Below are positions 11,281 to 23,236 of a stretch of 64,000 nt of DNA, in pieces. The stretch spans positions 2,170,001 to 2,234,000 of the forward strand of contig JAFBJZ010000781.1 in NCBI GenBank assembly GCA_016785225.1. The letters run 5' to 3'. Both the position numbers and the translations under genes were made by a program. The notes beneath the pieces were generated by a model. That model saw nothing but the letters and a program-made list of their open reading frames with translations, was not told the DNA's origin and did not search any database. The DNA is from Psettodes erumei (taxonomy: Eukaryota > Chordata > Actinopteri > Pleuronectiformes > Psettodidae). Positions within the stretch are counted from its first letter, which is position 1, and the number at the start of each line of letters is the position of its first letter.

Positions 11281-11770
11281 AGCTGTGTTGAAATCACTGC
11301 ACAGTTGGCCCATCTTAATCAAAAGTAAGTGTAGCCTATAACAACTAACGTGTATCTTGTGCATACAGTGTATTAGAGCCGTTGTAGGTTAAACAAACAG
11401 AGCTGTGCAAGGTGGCTGCTATTCATGCAAAAATTCTGAATTCCCAAAATTAAAGTTGTACATTTACGAGAAACTACTCAGCTATTCTCTGAGAATCAAG
11501 TCACATATAACAGTTGGGGGGGTGGGGGTGACATCCGGGTACCACAGGGTAAGAGATTTCCATCCATTTCTTGGAAACTCTCATCCGGGAAATTCGGATT
11601 CTTTTCCCCGCTCTGCTGCTGAGGTTTGCTAATATAACTACGAAGGCTGGAAGTTGGAGGGAGGAGAACGTAGCACAATGCAAGTTCCACAGACAGATGT
11701 AGAGAAGTAATAATAATAAAAAGCACTCAGAGCGTGCAGACCAGTGCCAAGGCTGAACACAACATAAGCT
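11281..11770. other. Non-coding stretch, no gene recognised
   Basis: AT-rich with a G-run near 11517-11528. A 150-codon antisense frame (11501-11953) runs into the retroposon tail to the right and has no domain. Nothing else visible. Confidence 0.55.
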
Positions 11771-11890
11771 CCTGTCTGTCTGTCTGTTAGCAGGATTATG
11801 CCAAAAAATTATTGAACCAATTTTCTTGAAACTTGGTGGGGGAGTGGGGCGTGGGCTGAGGAAGAGATGCCAGAGACTTGTTGAGGCAGC
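11771..11890 (-). mobile_element. Decayed retroposon 3' tail (RTE-like LINE or SINE sharing it)
   Basis: A CTGT tetranucleotide run (11772-11786) is followed by TTAGCAGGATTATG, then a segment ending in GAAACTTGGTGGGGG. Read on the minus strand this is the usual fish tail: an AAACTT/AAATTT-type segment, a GCATAATCCTGC box, then an ACAG/ACAA tetranucleotide repeat. I recognise the pattern from abundant teleost retroposons, probably RTE-related. A plus-strand relative lies at 29850-30063. The family name is not certain. Confidence 0.5.
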
Positions 11891-12992
11891 CAGATAGTAC
11901 ACAAATAAATTTTTTTTAAATATAATAATCCAGCCGGGAAGTAACAAATGCATGGACTACATTGGTCTGCAACTTTTTCAGACAGAATGCGTCTGTTTTT
12001 TCTATAGTTATGTACTGTAGCATACATCGTCATAACTGTTCCTTCTCTATCCCTTTGGTGTTTTAATCTGTGCTTTCTAAATAAAAAAAGGCAATCAACA
12101 GCTGTCCCTGTCCCCTGCTCGTATCCTGCCACTTGACTAATTTGCAACAGTTCTGGGCTTGCAAGAACCAGTGAAGTTAAATAACATTTAATCATTTTTA
12201 AGAAGTGTACCATAATTGCCTCGACACGTAGAGCAAAACAGACCACACGCTGTTAAGCACGGTTATAAATCAGGATTTTTAACAATTTGCATTTCTTATT
12301 TCTGTAACGCAACCTGGAAGTTCCTGGACTGGGACTGTTCACTTCTGAATAGCAGTCCATCGAATCGAAAGGACACCCAGCCCCAACAATAAGCTCAAGC
12401 CTTGGCACTCAGCCTCCGTCAGCCCCCCTTTCCCCCAAGAGGACGTAGTTATCCGACGAGCTGCGACGCATCCGCCTCCAAACACGGGGCAACGAATTAT
12501 CAACTGCACCCTGACGCGTCACGCAGGGAGGAGAGGAGGAGGCTCGGGGCTCATCAAGAGTTAGCCCTCATCACCAGCAAAATTAAAAACTTTCACTCTG
12601 CAGACAAAATGCAGAGGGTGGGAAGGAAAAACAGAGGGAAAAATAAAGTGGTGAAATGTGTGTGTGCATGTCAGTGTGCGGGGGTGGGTAAGGGGGGTTA
12701 CAAAGAAGCTCAAAATGACTTTTTAATCACATCATTAAAAGGACTTTGAATTATGAATTTGTTTCAATGGATGTCTTTAGGCATGGAAGCAAAATGAGAG
12801 AGGGTTATTTTATTTTTTAAAGCAAATCAAGGATGGCAAATTGACCTTGATGAACAGTAGTTGGGGGGGGGGAGCAATCGAAACCCCCTCCCTACAGTGA
12901 TCGTTCAAGACAGCTTCATAAACATAAGTGGGCCCAACAGGCCTGTCAAGCTTTGGATCGGTTCCCCTTGGGGTCCTGAGAGCAAGACCTGT
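11891..12992. other. Non-coding stretch, no gene recognised
   Basis: Contains homopolymer runs (T near 11910, A near 12083, G near 12863-12872) and a modest CpG-containing patch near 12440-12545. Open frames reach about 145 codons antisense (11809-12246) without domains. Confidence 0.55.
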
Positions 12993-13034
12993 TGCTCTAA
13001 CATGAGCTGCAACTGCTAGCATGTCCAGCTAACT
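12993..13034 (+). repeat. Segment related to the interior of the 7 kb element
   Basis: This 42-bp segment matches 7015-7056 at 36 of 42 positions in the same orientation, and all six differences are transitions, as in an aged repeat copy. The downstream sequence (13035-13080) continues with repeated CTAACTAGCTAACC-type motifs. I could not identify its termini. Confidence 0.45.
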
Positions 13035-13252
13035 AGCTAACCAGCTCACTTGCTACAGTAGTCACCTCACCCAGTGTTTACCTCCAGGCCCGGGGACAGT
13101 TCCCTTAGCTACCTAGCTGCATTGCATTAGGTGGGATGTTATATAAAAATAAACAGCACCACAACAGCACATCCAGTGTGTAGAGACCCGCTGAGATGAC
13201 AAAATCTGTCCACTGTTTCCTGGTTTTCATTTCCAGAATAAAAGGGGCTGCC

Positions 13253-13338
13253 TTAAAGAAATAGTCAATTCAAGCCAAACCAGAATGTTTTGCTGACCTT
13301 AACCAGGTAATTATTTTTAACCCAGCCCATTTCTTTAA
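13253..13338. mobile_element. 86-bp TTAA inverted-repeat mini-element
   Basis: TTAAAGAAAT at 13253-13262 and its exact reverse complement at 13329-13338 bound an 86-bp segment, with TTAA at both outer edges. The left end resembles the TTAAAGGAATAGT start that I associate with common percomorph TTAA elements. It may be a deleted remnant of one. The AT richness makes chance a real alternative. Confidence 0.35.
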
Positions 13339-16300
13339 CGCTAACCAAGCTGTGTTCTGCTTCGACCTAAACAAATATCAGAAAATGCTCCAACTCATGG
13401 AATTAATGTTTGCTTGGTTAACTAGCTGGCAGAATATCAGGTAGCCATGAAGTGTGTATTAAAGCCCCCCTGAGAAGATTCTCACTTAAAAACAAGTCAG
13501 CTGGAAACTTTAGATAGTCAGACAAAGACTCTTGGAGCTAATGAAAAGGGAAAGGAAATGTTATCTTCATTAACTAAATAGCTGCGACTAAAAAAAGCCA
13601 TAAAATCTGCTGCTGACAGTCGCCGGTTAGAAGTGAGAGGAGGCTTTGGCCTACGTCGTTCTGAAATCAATGGCCCATTGTTCTAAAAACAACTCCGAAT
13701 TTTGAGTTGTTATTTGGCGTGCCAACAGTGACTGAGGTGGCAGGGCCCAATGAATGGTCCATGGGCTGTTGCTGTGGGACAGTGATTCAAGATGACCATC
13801 CTATCTGGTTACAAACCGGGGCCAGAGTAAAAGAGAGAGGTGAAAGGAAGTAAAAAGCAAAAGGGGGGGGGGGCTTCTTGTTTTAGTTTTTTGCTCTCTG
13901 TGCAAGAGACAACTCACTCTGTGAAAAATCGAATGTTGATAAAGAACAGTGGTCAGATCTCGTAGCAGAGATCAGAATAACCTGAGCACTACACCGCACA
14001 CGTTTGCATATACACCCACAATGCATTCACACTACATTCCTTGCACACCGCACCGCAAAAACTTTCTCTAACTTTTGATGTGTTGACACTATTAGGAGCT
14101 GACACAAAGAGGAAAGCGTTTCGGGGGGGGGCAAACACATTCCCAGAGAAGAAATTGGCCCTCTTGTTGCACCGCAGTACTCCTCTGCAAACACCTCAAT
14201 TCTCTCATTACGCTCCATTATAGTGCCCATCCACAGACAAAAGAGTTCCTCCAGTGCGGGTAATGGGACATCAAGTCAGCACTCTATTGTGCTTTGTCCC
14301 CCGTCAGCCCCACAGGCTTGAGAGGAAGTCTGAGGTTGGTTGGGTTCAAACCAAGCAGACACACACAGCAGAGAGAGGAATTGATTGGAAGGAGTTGCCG
14401 CTTTGTTGTTTCTCCTCAAGGTATTTGTCTTGCTGGAGGTAAATACAGGTACAGTCAAAGGAGCAGTCAATCATGATTTAAATTACAAGTCAGAGTAACA
14501 TGGAAGAGATAACCGAGACTTTATTGAATTTGTTGTTTTTGTTTTTAAGATCAGGGGTCACCTTGGTGTAAGTGATGCTAAATATCCTGGAATGATTCTG
14601 AACAGCTGCGCCACTTCCTGGACTGCAAGATGTGACAGGCTTTTGGAAACTGGAAGTCTCTCCATTCTGTACTTGAGCACAAGGGAGCGATTCATTTTAT
14701 CTACAGCACATTAACTTTGCAAGTGTAAAGGGGAAGTGAAGTGTTGAACCATAGGATAAGTGAGAATCATAAAAGCCCGCGGGGCTTAATGCCGGCTTCA
14801 CAGCACTGCGTCACACATTAAGTCAGTGAAGGAAGCGCGTCTCAAGGTCTGCAGGTGAACTTCCTTAATGCACGTTGTGGTTGTGCTGGTGGCATCGGGG
14901 ATTGGAAACCCCTGCACACGAGCAAGTGAAACAGATGGTGAGAGGCAGTACTGGAAAGACATGGCTGGTAAAGCGTTTGCTCCAAATTCTGCAACTGCAC
15001 GTCAACTGTACATTTCCAGTGACATCAAAAACATCTGGCAGAGCGCATGGATGTATTAAGTAGAACTGGATATATTTGCAAACGGTTCTCACTTGGCTCA
15101 TACTTCAAAAAGCGACAGCCATGTTTTTGCAAGCTTGCACACTGGAGTCCTTTTTTAAGGTCAGGGCACTTAACTTGACCACACCCACAGACGTTTGTGA
15201 GCCAGTCACGGAAACACAAACATGATATCTCGAATCAAAAATGTGTGCAGTATTCAGGGCTGTCTATAACGCTCTCACCAGGATCTGTCACCTGTACCTC
15301 AGGGTTGCCACGATAGCAACCTTAAGAACTTTTGTTGTTGTGTTTCATTCATTCCTTATAGAAATCTAGTAAGATAAAGTTCATATAACATCAACTGCTG
15401 CAGATATCCACACCCAGAGCACAAGCACCAAGACACACTTGACGCTTCAGTTTTGCAAACACGTTTCGAAGCGTGCGGGACTTGTAGCATCAAAAAAAAC
15501 ACAAGGGCGGAAACCGTTACGAAAGAAAGAATTAAGAGCAAAGATAAGTGCGGTGTGAACGCTGCACCGGCTGCAGTCACACAGTGATAATGAGTGCTCC
15601 AGTGAGAGAAACCTGCAGAATGAGCGCAGAGAGGAAAAGCACTAACTATGCTACTCTGACTGCATTACTGCGGGGACACACAGAAGATGACACGCAGCAG
15701 TTAGATATGAATGTATGGAGAGAGCAGCATAACCAAGGGATGGGTCGGGGGCTCTGATAGCACTATAAACTATGAGCTTTAGCAGAGAGTCAGGTTTTAA
15801 GCTAAACTTAAATGTAGGCGGGGAGTCTGCCTCAAACTGGGAACTGGTTCCTTTCCATTTTTCACCGATCTCTACGTTATTAACCCTAATAATGCCACTG
15901 AATCTTCTGCTACACTATGGAGTGAAACAAATTCACAGCACAAGCTCTGTATGTGGGCTGGATGTTTGAAGGATGTCTTATCTAGTCATGTTAATGTTTC
16001 AAATTCAGCTTGAAATTCCTTATTTTTTTTCCCCCTCTCTGTCGCTCGGCCTGTCTTCGTCAGTCGTCTTATTCTCTTCATAGCGTGCTCTCCCACTAAA
16101 AGGCAAACAGCTGGGGGTGTAATGCAAGTTAGAATACCTACAGTCCGACCTACACGCCAGACAGACGCGCAGTTTAAAAGAGGGGGGCAGATTTAAGCCA
16201 CTCTGTCACCGTCTTGGCAGGTGTTTATACGAGCGCACCCTGATAGTGCAGCTGAGTGGTACGGCAGGGGGAAGGCAAAGAACAAGAGAAACTTGCCCTT

Positions 16301-16663
16301 TGCTGATGACACACAGATTCTGAGCGTTTTAGTACAGAAAGTGCCTGGTGAGAGAGAGGTTATGAAAGAAGTGCTAAAAGCTGCAATTTGGGCCAGTATT
16401 ACACAGATTACTGCATCCCTCTAAAATCCTCTTTGAAGACAAAGTCACATTATTTTACTGCCTCAAACCGCAAGGATACATACACGGTTTATACATATCA
16501 AGTCGGGGCAATTTTCCGTCTGTTGTGAAAGGTATAAGCAGGGAGCAATAACACTTAGATGACTGGGCTTTATTTTCACAGCGCTGATGCAAAAACCGGG
16601 ACTGTTTCTGTCTTTAGATTGGCCTTTGCGTGGAGGCTAAAACTAGAATATACATGTGTGCGT
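13339..16663. other. Non-coding stretch, no gene recognised
   Basis: Holds G-runs near 13863-13873 and 14123-14132 and a segment near 13560-13650 that may be a minus-strand fragment of a teleost repeat (low confidence). Open frames are at most about 78 codons. I see no RNA gene or transposon ends. Confidence 0.55.
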
Positions 16664-16692
16664 GCGTGTGTGTGTGTGTGTGTGTGTGTGTA
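16664..16692. repeat. (GT)n microsatellite
   Basis: GT dinucleotide tract with an early CG interruption. Confidence 0.9.
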
Positions 16693-19020
16693 GGAGGTTG
16701 GGTATTAGGTGGGTATTAGCAGGAAGGAAATGGAGAACCCTGAGATTTGGTTTCAAGCAACTCGAGATCGTTGAGAGAGAGCGTAAGAGAAAGGAGATGG
16801 GACGATAAAAACAAAGAGAAGCGAGTGGGAGAGCACCACGGTGGGCGGCTCCATTCGCATGCAAGGGGGTGCAAATAAAAGCCGGAGAGAAAAAAAGAAA
16901 AAAAAAAAACTCAGGCGAGCAGTGCGTGTTGCCAGAAGCCATATCAATGAGTCATAACTCAGCTTCATTAGCGAGTATGTCTCCTGACCTATCAACATCC
17001 ACATTGCACCATGTAATCCCCGAACATCGATCCGCTGACCTCCTGAGCTGCAGGATTGCCTCCACTCCTCATTGTTCCAGCGTCTCCACTCGTATATATT
17101 TCTAAACCTCTCCCTTGCCGCCCCTCGCCCACCCCCCCCTCCCCTTCATTGCCATGAATATTGAACTTCCACAAATGAGCACAAAGGTCAGGATTTGTTT
17201 ATGCATCTGGCAGGACTGCAGAGCGCATTATATTCTGAACTGCCAAATGTCGATTTGAGAACGCTAAAAGTTTAAAATCAACTTTTACCGTGTCAAGCTG
17301 GAAAATATAACTGTTTGACCCCTTCTGCAAAGTCTGGTTGTTATGTCAGGTTAAGATTAACAGATAATGCATTCCACAGTTGGCCTCAAATTCAGTTGTT
17401 TTGTTTTGTGTGCATTATTTGTGCTGATTATTTACTCATGTTCAATCATCATCGCACTAATAACTATGGGCCTCAACAAAAAAGATGGTAAAGCTAAGTG
17501 GACAAGCGCAGTGGTAAATGAAATAGAGCAATTTAAATAAAAATCAATGGTAATTGCAGAAATAAATTCAATTATGCTTTATTTAAAATAACCTGAATAC
17601 ATAATAACTTCAATTTGAAGTTTACCAGCAGCTATAATTGAGCCTTTAGTTTTGAAACCCAGGGGCGGTCGAACAAACACAACACAGACATGTTTTCAGG
17701 TTGTTACGGCAAGTGTGTCTGCAGACTGATACAACATTATCATCTGGAGTTGTACTTGTTACTCACAATTGTGTCTCTTTAGCAGCTCACTCTGCTGGAC
17801 ATTGTCCTTCTACTGTTTGGTACAGCGGGTTTTTTCACTGACACTAGTTAGAAACAGGGCACATGGGAGGCCATAGAACCAAAACGATGAGCTAAAAGAG
17901 GCTAAAATGCTCCATGAAACTGAGGGGTTTGGGTCTATTGAACTGAATTGACCCCTCTGCCCTAACACATCTATTTGATCAATTGCTAATATGGAAATAT
18001 TGATGAGTGCGCCTTTATTTTGCATGTCCACCAACAGATGTAAAAATAAACCAATAACTATTCAGTGGTCTGTCTTCCTACTACACCTCTACAGTTACCA
18101 TAACATGTTTTCATTTTTATCTGGTATGCTGTTCAATATGGAGTATATTGCCATTCCCAGTAGTTACATTTTGTAAGACACTTCTCAATTGCATCAGTGT
18201 CAAATTGTCAGCACTCAATCTGTCCTGAGTAAAAATAAATAGAGAGCTGGAAATGAACTGTCACATCTCATTGAAAACACAGGTTTGCCGTATTATGACA
18301 AGAGAAATGTTGTTGCAAATAATAAAACATGAGGTACACCATGATTTCCATGGGGAGGTCCTAACAAAGCAACCAGCCAATATACACAAAAATCCAACGT
18401 TGCCAGAAAAGTATTTTCTAAAGTTTTTTTTCTGCTTGCTCGACTTTCTGCTTGTTTCTAAAGGAGAATACATGTATTATTTAAACTACAACATATCATT
18501 ATATTGCCTATAAAGATATATATATTAGTCTCAGTCACTCGAAACCTCATACAAAATGTGACACAACCACTCGATTTTGAAATAATTGGCAATTAAAAGA
18601 CGGAGGGAATCTTCCTTTGAAAAACCTGCTTAAGCTTTGTGTGTCTGCAGGAGGACGTATCACAGCTGTCCTCGCGGACATCCCGCTCCCCGGAGCCCTC
18701 TTATTTAAACTGCACTTTCTTCCCGGTGAGGCGAGCACAGGCTCAATCCAGCCGAATGGCATTGTCTACCGCTGAGTGGGGGAATCGTCGTGCTGCTGAA
18801 TCAGTGACCAATTCAATTTCATGCACCATGCTGACATTTAACCAACAGAGCCAGAAAGGTTAATGGAATTCCATATGTACGCACAGACGGCCTGTACAGT
18901 GGCTGATTGTATCGCAATGCTACTTAGCAGAAAAGCCAAAGTAAAGGGAGAAAATCCTCCTCCAGCTAAGCCTTGTATCGGCACAGCCGCACACAAGGCC
19001 AGCTGGATGGGGTGCATTAG
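16693..19020. other. Non-coding stretch, no gene recognised
   Basis: AT-rich, with an A-run near 16902-16910, C-runs near 17131-17140 and repeated TAAT cores at 17490-17640. The segment 17640-17940 has the texture of an old interspersed repeat, but I cannot name it. No domain in any frame. Confidence 0.5.
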
Positions 19021-19400
19021 ATTATCGTCTTCGTCTGTCTGGTTTTCAAATCTCTTTCTGCCCGACTGTCATTTTTCTTCTGACTCTGCCAGTTTGTTGG
19101 TCCCGCTTCATCTTCCCTCTCGCTGTCCTTCGTCTGCTGCATCTTTGTTCTCCACGTCTGCAGCCTATCCGTCTTCCCCGCTAACTTTCTGTTTGTCTGT
19201 CTGCTCGCCTATCTGCCTGGCCTTGTATGATATCTGTCTGTCTGCCGCCTCCCTTCCCTCTCTATCTTTCATGTCTGCGCAGCAGCAGAGGAAGACACAA
19301 CACCCACCTGATCACGATCTGAACGTTCAACCGAGCTCTTCCTCCACCTTCTCTCTCTCTGCACTGCAGCTTCCCCTGCCTGGTGAAAACGGGGGTTTCA
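19021..19400 (+). repeat. Pyrimidine-biased block
   Basis: The plus strand is C/T-rich with many TCTG and CTTC motifs. The bias supports a 180-codon plus-strand frame (18863-19405), Ser/Leu/Pro-rich, which I treat as compositional. Confidence 0.4.
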
Positions 19401-20999
19401 GCTGATGCAGTTTCAGCTCATGAGAAGGGCCTTGGGATCAGCACAGAGAGGTGGAAGCGGCGTTTGCTGCCAACTCCGCCGAGCCCCGGCAGCCGCGGTG
19501 ATGAGAGCGGGGCAGACACTGGGCCCTGGCTGCTGTAATGCAGCTGGACAGCTTATACAAAACACAATTACCCCGACACAAGGGAGGGGTGCTCGCCCTG
19601 CTACTCTGATCTACCGACTGGCTGGAGAATGGACTGGACACAGCAAGCGAGGGGGATGCACACAAGCACGCTTCGAGCGGCCGCTAAGACCTCAAACCCT
19701 GAACGCAGATACCAGCTGAAGAGACATAATGGGAAACGCAGCGCGCTCCAAACGCTACCCATCACGCCACTCGGGAGGGAAGAGGCCCACGAATTGAGCC
19801 ACACACACTCGGCATGCAAAAAAAGATACACAACAGGAAACCCACAAGATACATGGAGCATTATGAACTTGCAACCTGATTTACTGCTTGAAAAGAACAC
19901 AACTAGGAACACAAGAGGGCTGTGCTTCCACAACTTAACACTATTTGGACTGTGTGGTGCCAGTAAGTTAATAATATATCCAGTGGCACTTCCACAAACC
20001 AACACCAAAAGCCATGACTGAACTTCAGGAATTATATTATGCTGTATCCTACATATACTGTATAAACTTTAAACCACTTTAGAACTGTGCTTCATCACAT
20101 TTGTCCAACAAGTTTAGGTCAAAATGATCTGTCCATCGCTGTTACCGTCACGAGAGACGCCACTCTGCAGTGAAGGCCGAGGAAACTTCTGCTGAACCGC
20201 ACAATTTCAATTCCTAATTACCAAATAAAGTTTCAGGTTCAGTTCGCTCCTACGCTTGCTTATTACAGCCTACTTGTCCACACATATGAACTTTCTATTT
20301 CTCTCTGGCGTTCACCCTCTCTCTGCCTCTCTCTCTGCGTCTGTCTTAAAAGTTAATGATCTTGCAAAGCCGGTATCATTTAATTAAGTTTAAATGCTTG
20401 TTTGGAAACTCCTGGATGTGGGGTGATGTGGGGCTGTCATCCACGTCGGTGTAGATTTGGCTGAACAGGGTATCAGCCTTCCCTTTTCCCTCATCCCAGC
20501 TGGAGATTCGAGGAAGGCACCGAGACAGGAGGACTGGAGGCCAATCACTGCCCCGTGGTTGTAAAGTCCTGCTGAATGTGCTGTTTTAAATAGGCTGTGA
20601 GTTAATTTGCCTCAGTAAGGGCAGTGGCCTTTGAGTGTCTGATTAGTGTAACAAACATTTGTGAAGCACCAGCCAGACATGGCCTTCTCCACCTCGCACA
20701 AATAGAACATAACTTCCCAGCACTTCGGGCAGCATGCAAAATCAATTGTCAAATGGTGTAAAACATCCACGTGAACGCACATCACAATTTACGGCCGTGC
20801 TCCCTGTGTCAAGCTGGATGGGTTTGCACTGGCTAGTTTTACCAGAGTATGTGTTGCTGCTTTTTTATTTTAAAGCTAGCATCATGGTGCAATTGATAGC
20901 AGTCGGAGTGAGTCAGTCAGGATGCATAGCAATAATCCTTTTGATCATCTCCTTACTTTCCTTTTTAGTCCTGACCCGCTAATGTAAACATAAGCCTAC
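19401..20999. other. Non-coding stretch, no gene recognised
   Basis: Locally GC-rich at 19440-19560, otherwise ordinary. Overlapping frames on both strands (for example 19601-20008 minus and 19629-20021 plus, about 130 codons each) cancel as evidence for coding. A hydrophobic 82-codon frame at 20734-20982 has no family resemblance. Confidence 0.5.
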
Positions 21000-21245
21000 A
21001 CCTGCTTAACACTGAAATGTGAACATTATTACTGTGAACCTGTTAGCATGCTCAAAGTTAGCAGGCAACACTTTGATTTATGGCTAAACGGCTGCCACGC
21101 CAATGACATTTCCATCAGCTGATGTTGGGTCAGTGGTCAGCGTTAGCATTGTAATTAGCAACGAAACACGGTCTGCCTTCTACCTGCTAAATTAGCATCA
21201 GCAGCATGTTAGCATGCGGCTCAACGTGGCCGTGGACTGTGTTGT
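21000..21245 (+). mobile_element. Decayed percomorph interspersed repeat
   Basis: Repeated TTAGCATG-type words, TGACATTTCCATCAGCTG, then GTTAGCATGCGGCTCAACGT and a GGCCGTGGACTGT end appear in the order I know from an abundant percomorph repeat. That repeat's consensus also contains TCTCAACAACTATTGGATGG upstream, a part seen at 49.98 kb. The family name is unknown to me and the ends are approximate. Confidence 0.5.
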
Positions 21246-21592
21246 TTTTCCATACTGACCAACACCGATCAGCTGCAACATTCAAATCAGTTACTGGCTG
21301 ACTGGTGGATTTTTTTAGCTCCTCTTTGGTCACATGTTTTTATCATTATACCGTACATCTTTATCTACTACCTGACATTTGGTTTCTCGAGGGTGACCAG
21401 CGGCAGGTATGCGGCCAGCCCACCACCAATAATTAGTAGTCATTAGTAGATCATCGAGGTGATAAGGTGTTCCATTACCCGCGTTGTCACTGTCCTGAAT
21501 TATGCCCCTAAATTTATGATTTTAAAATCCATTTTCCAGACGGAGAACGCACTCCACCTGTTGAGTGTGAATTCATGACCTGGTTACCGAGA
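21246..21592. other. AT-rich non-coding stretch
   Basis: Unique-looking, with ATTAGTAGTCATTAG near 21433-21447. Possibly part of a regulatory block with the GATA cluster that follows. Confidence 0.45.
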
Positions 21593-21634
21593 TGAGATAA
21601 GAGTTACTATGGCTGGGCTTATCTCAGACAGCTG
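21593..21634. promoter_or_regulatory. Inverted GATA sites with adjacent E-box
   Basis: TGAGATAAG at 21593-21601 and its exact reverse complement CTTATCTCA at 21618-21626 each contain an AGATAA GATA-factor site, with 16 bases between them. A CAGCTG E-box follows at 21629-21634. Paired GATA plus E-box is typical of blood and endothelial enhancers bound by GATA and TAL1/bHLH factors. Here the spacing from the E-box to the nearer GATA is 5 bases, shorter than the classical composite. Function is inferred. Confidence 0.35.
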
Positions 21635-22217
21635 CCTGTGCTGCTCCTCTGTGGTGAACGCCACCGTGAATTATGCTCCTTCCCCTCTGCACTGTCCAGC
21701 CATCGGCTGCTCTTCAACTTTGACCCAAATAAAAAAGAAAATAATTGATTAACAGGTTTTATTACCGACCTACATTGTCACTAGACTGCATTACGCCACT
21801 AAATCTGTTAATTTACTGGTGACCTCACTTGGATTCCAGTATCACTGACAGTGGCACTTTCTTTAGCCTCTATCTGCTCAGAAATGGAAGGATTTTATTG
21901 ACTTTTACTGACTTTGAATTAGTTTTGAAATAACACGTAATTGGATTCTGTGTAAATACACAGGCGCTTGAGTGAAAAAAAAATCACTTCAGGTATTCTG
22001 AAATGTGAGAAGCAACGAAAAACATTTCACCCGCCGCTAACGTCGCTCAGTGTTTGGTCTTCACGGAGGAGACGATGACGCAAGTGTGCGAAGGACAAAC
22101 ACAGTGTGTGGTGCGTCTGAGAGATAACGGGGAAGACGCACGGCATGAATGGAAGAAAGTTTGGAAGACAACAGTCAGTGAACAGAAGTGAACAAGGACA
22201 AGCAGGCTTCATATGCA

Positions 22218-22218
<1 letters not shown>
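21635..22218. other. Non-coding stretch, no gene recognised
   Basis: Unique-looking; no frame above about 75 codons. TTAATTTAC and ATAATTGATTAAC cores lie near 21738-21820. Confidence 0.55.

Positions 22219-22252
<34 letters not shown>
22219..22252. repeat. Compound (CT)n(CA)n microsatellite
   Basis: CT run 22219-22230 is followed directly by CA run 22231-22252. Confidence 0.9.
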
Positions 22253-22253
<1 letters not shown>

Positions 22254-22479
22254 GTCACTTATTCAACCTGCAGGAAGTAACAAAGCTGCTGAAACAAAAA
22301 CCTGCTTGTTCAAGAGGAGAAGATGAAGAAAGGGCGCAGTAAGGCGAGAACACAGAGACGGGGGAGGATGGGGATCGGAGGGCCTTTCTCTTCGAGGGGC
22401 AGCTTCTCTGTTTATGCTATATTCCATCTGTATTGTGTTACAGCTCGGTTCCTGTGTCGGCCGAGAGAGGCTTAACTGA

Positions 22480-22920
22480 AAGAGTCCAAAAAAAAAAAAA
22501 AGGGGAGAGCGAGAGAGAGTGAGAGGGAGAGGCCCAGCAGGGAATACCAGGTCACAAAAGATTTACTTCACCCCCGTCCAGAAACCAGTTTTTCAAGCAA
22601 GAACAATACAGCCAGTAGAAAAAGAAATGGAGCAAGATAGGCAGGGCCAGGTGGGGGGTGGAAGAGATGGAGAGGTGGAGGATTAATGACACGGTAAGGA
22701 GAAATATAGGGAGGAGGGGAAAAAGGTAAGGAGTCCCAGAGTTCAGTCTCGGAGGGGGGGGTCTCGCAGCTGGCGTTGGCTTCAAAGCGTTTTGAAATTG
22801 AAAAAGCGAATTGAGAGCAGGATGAGGATGAGGTGGAGAGGCGAGAGGGAGCGAAGGAGTGAAGTAAAGAGGAGAGACGAGAGACAGAGAGAGAGACAAA
22901 GTGAGGGGGGGTGTTCCCCA
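22480..22920 (+). repeat. Polypurine-biased block
   Basis: Begins with an A-run (22488-22501), then A/G-rich sequence with GA and GGGA runs. It generates two overlapping antisense frames of about 138 codons (22552-22981), which are compositional artefacts. Confidence 0.5.
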
Positions 22921-23208
22921 AGAATGACTTCTGCATTTGAATTTGAGAATGGAAACAGAGTGGCAGGTCACTGCTCAGCATTGCAGCTAATGCTGCTATA
23001 GCTCTCTCTCTCTCTCTCCGTCTCTCTGTCTCTCTCGTCCTCTGTGTTGGAAGCAGTGCAGATGGTGCAGTGTTTGCCCGCAGATATTCAGAAACCCAGG
23101 AGACCGAGCGCGTGAGAATGTACTCTGTTCTCCGCTACCTTTACAGTCATTCAGCCGGATATTCACCAGAGAGCCACGCGCCGGCTGCGAGCATCACTCC
23201 AATAGCTT
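22921..23208. other. Non-coding stretch with (CT)n
   Basis: (CT)n at 23002-23018 with further TCTC interruptions to about 23036. Otherwise ordinary. Confidence 0.6.
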
Positions 23209-23236
23209 GGGGCGGGGGGTGGGGTGGGGTGGGGGG
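23209..23236 (+). other. G-quadruplex motif
   Basis: Five G-runs of 4, 6, 4, 4 and 6 bases are separated by loops of one or two bases. Short loops and runs of at least four are the most stable class of predicted intramolecular G-quadruplex. The neighbourhood (23160-23350) is CpG-containing but shows no gene. Confidence 0.7.

Noticed and set aside
18863..19405. 180-codon plus-strand open frame
   Set aside because: Second half is a pyrimidine-rich stretch; no domain or signal.
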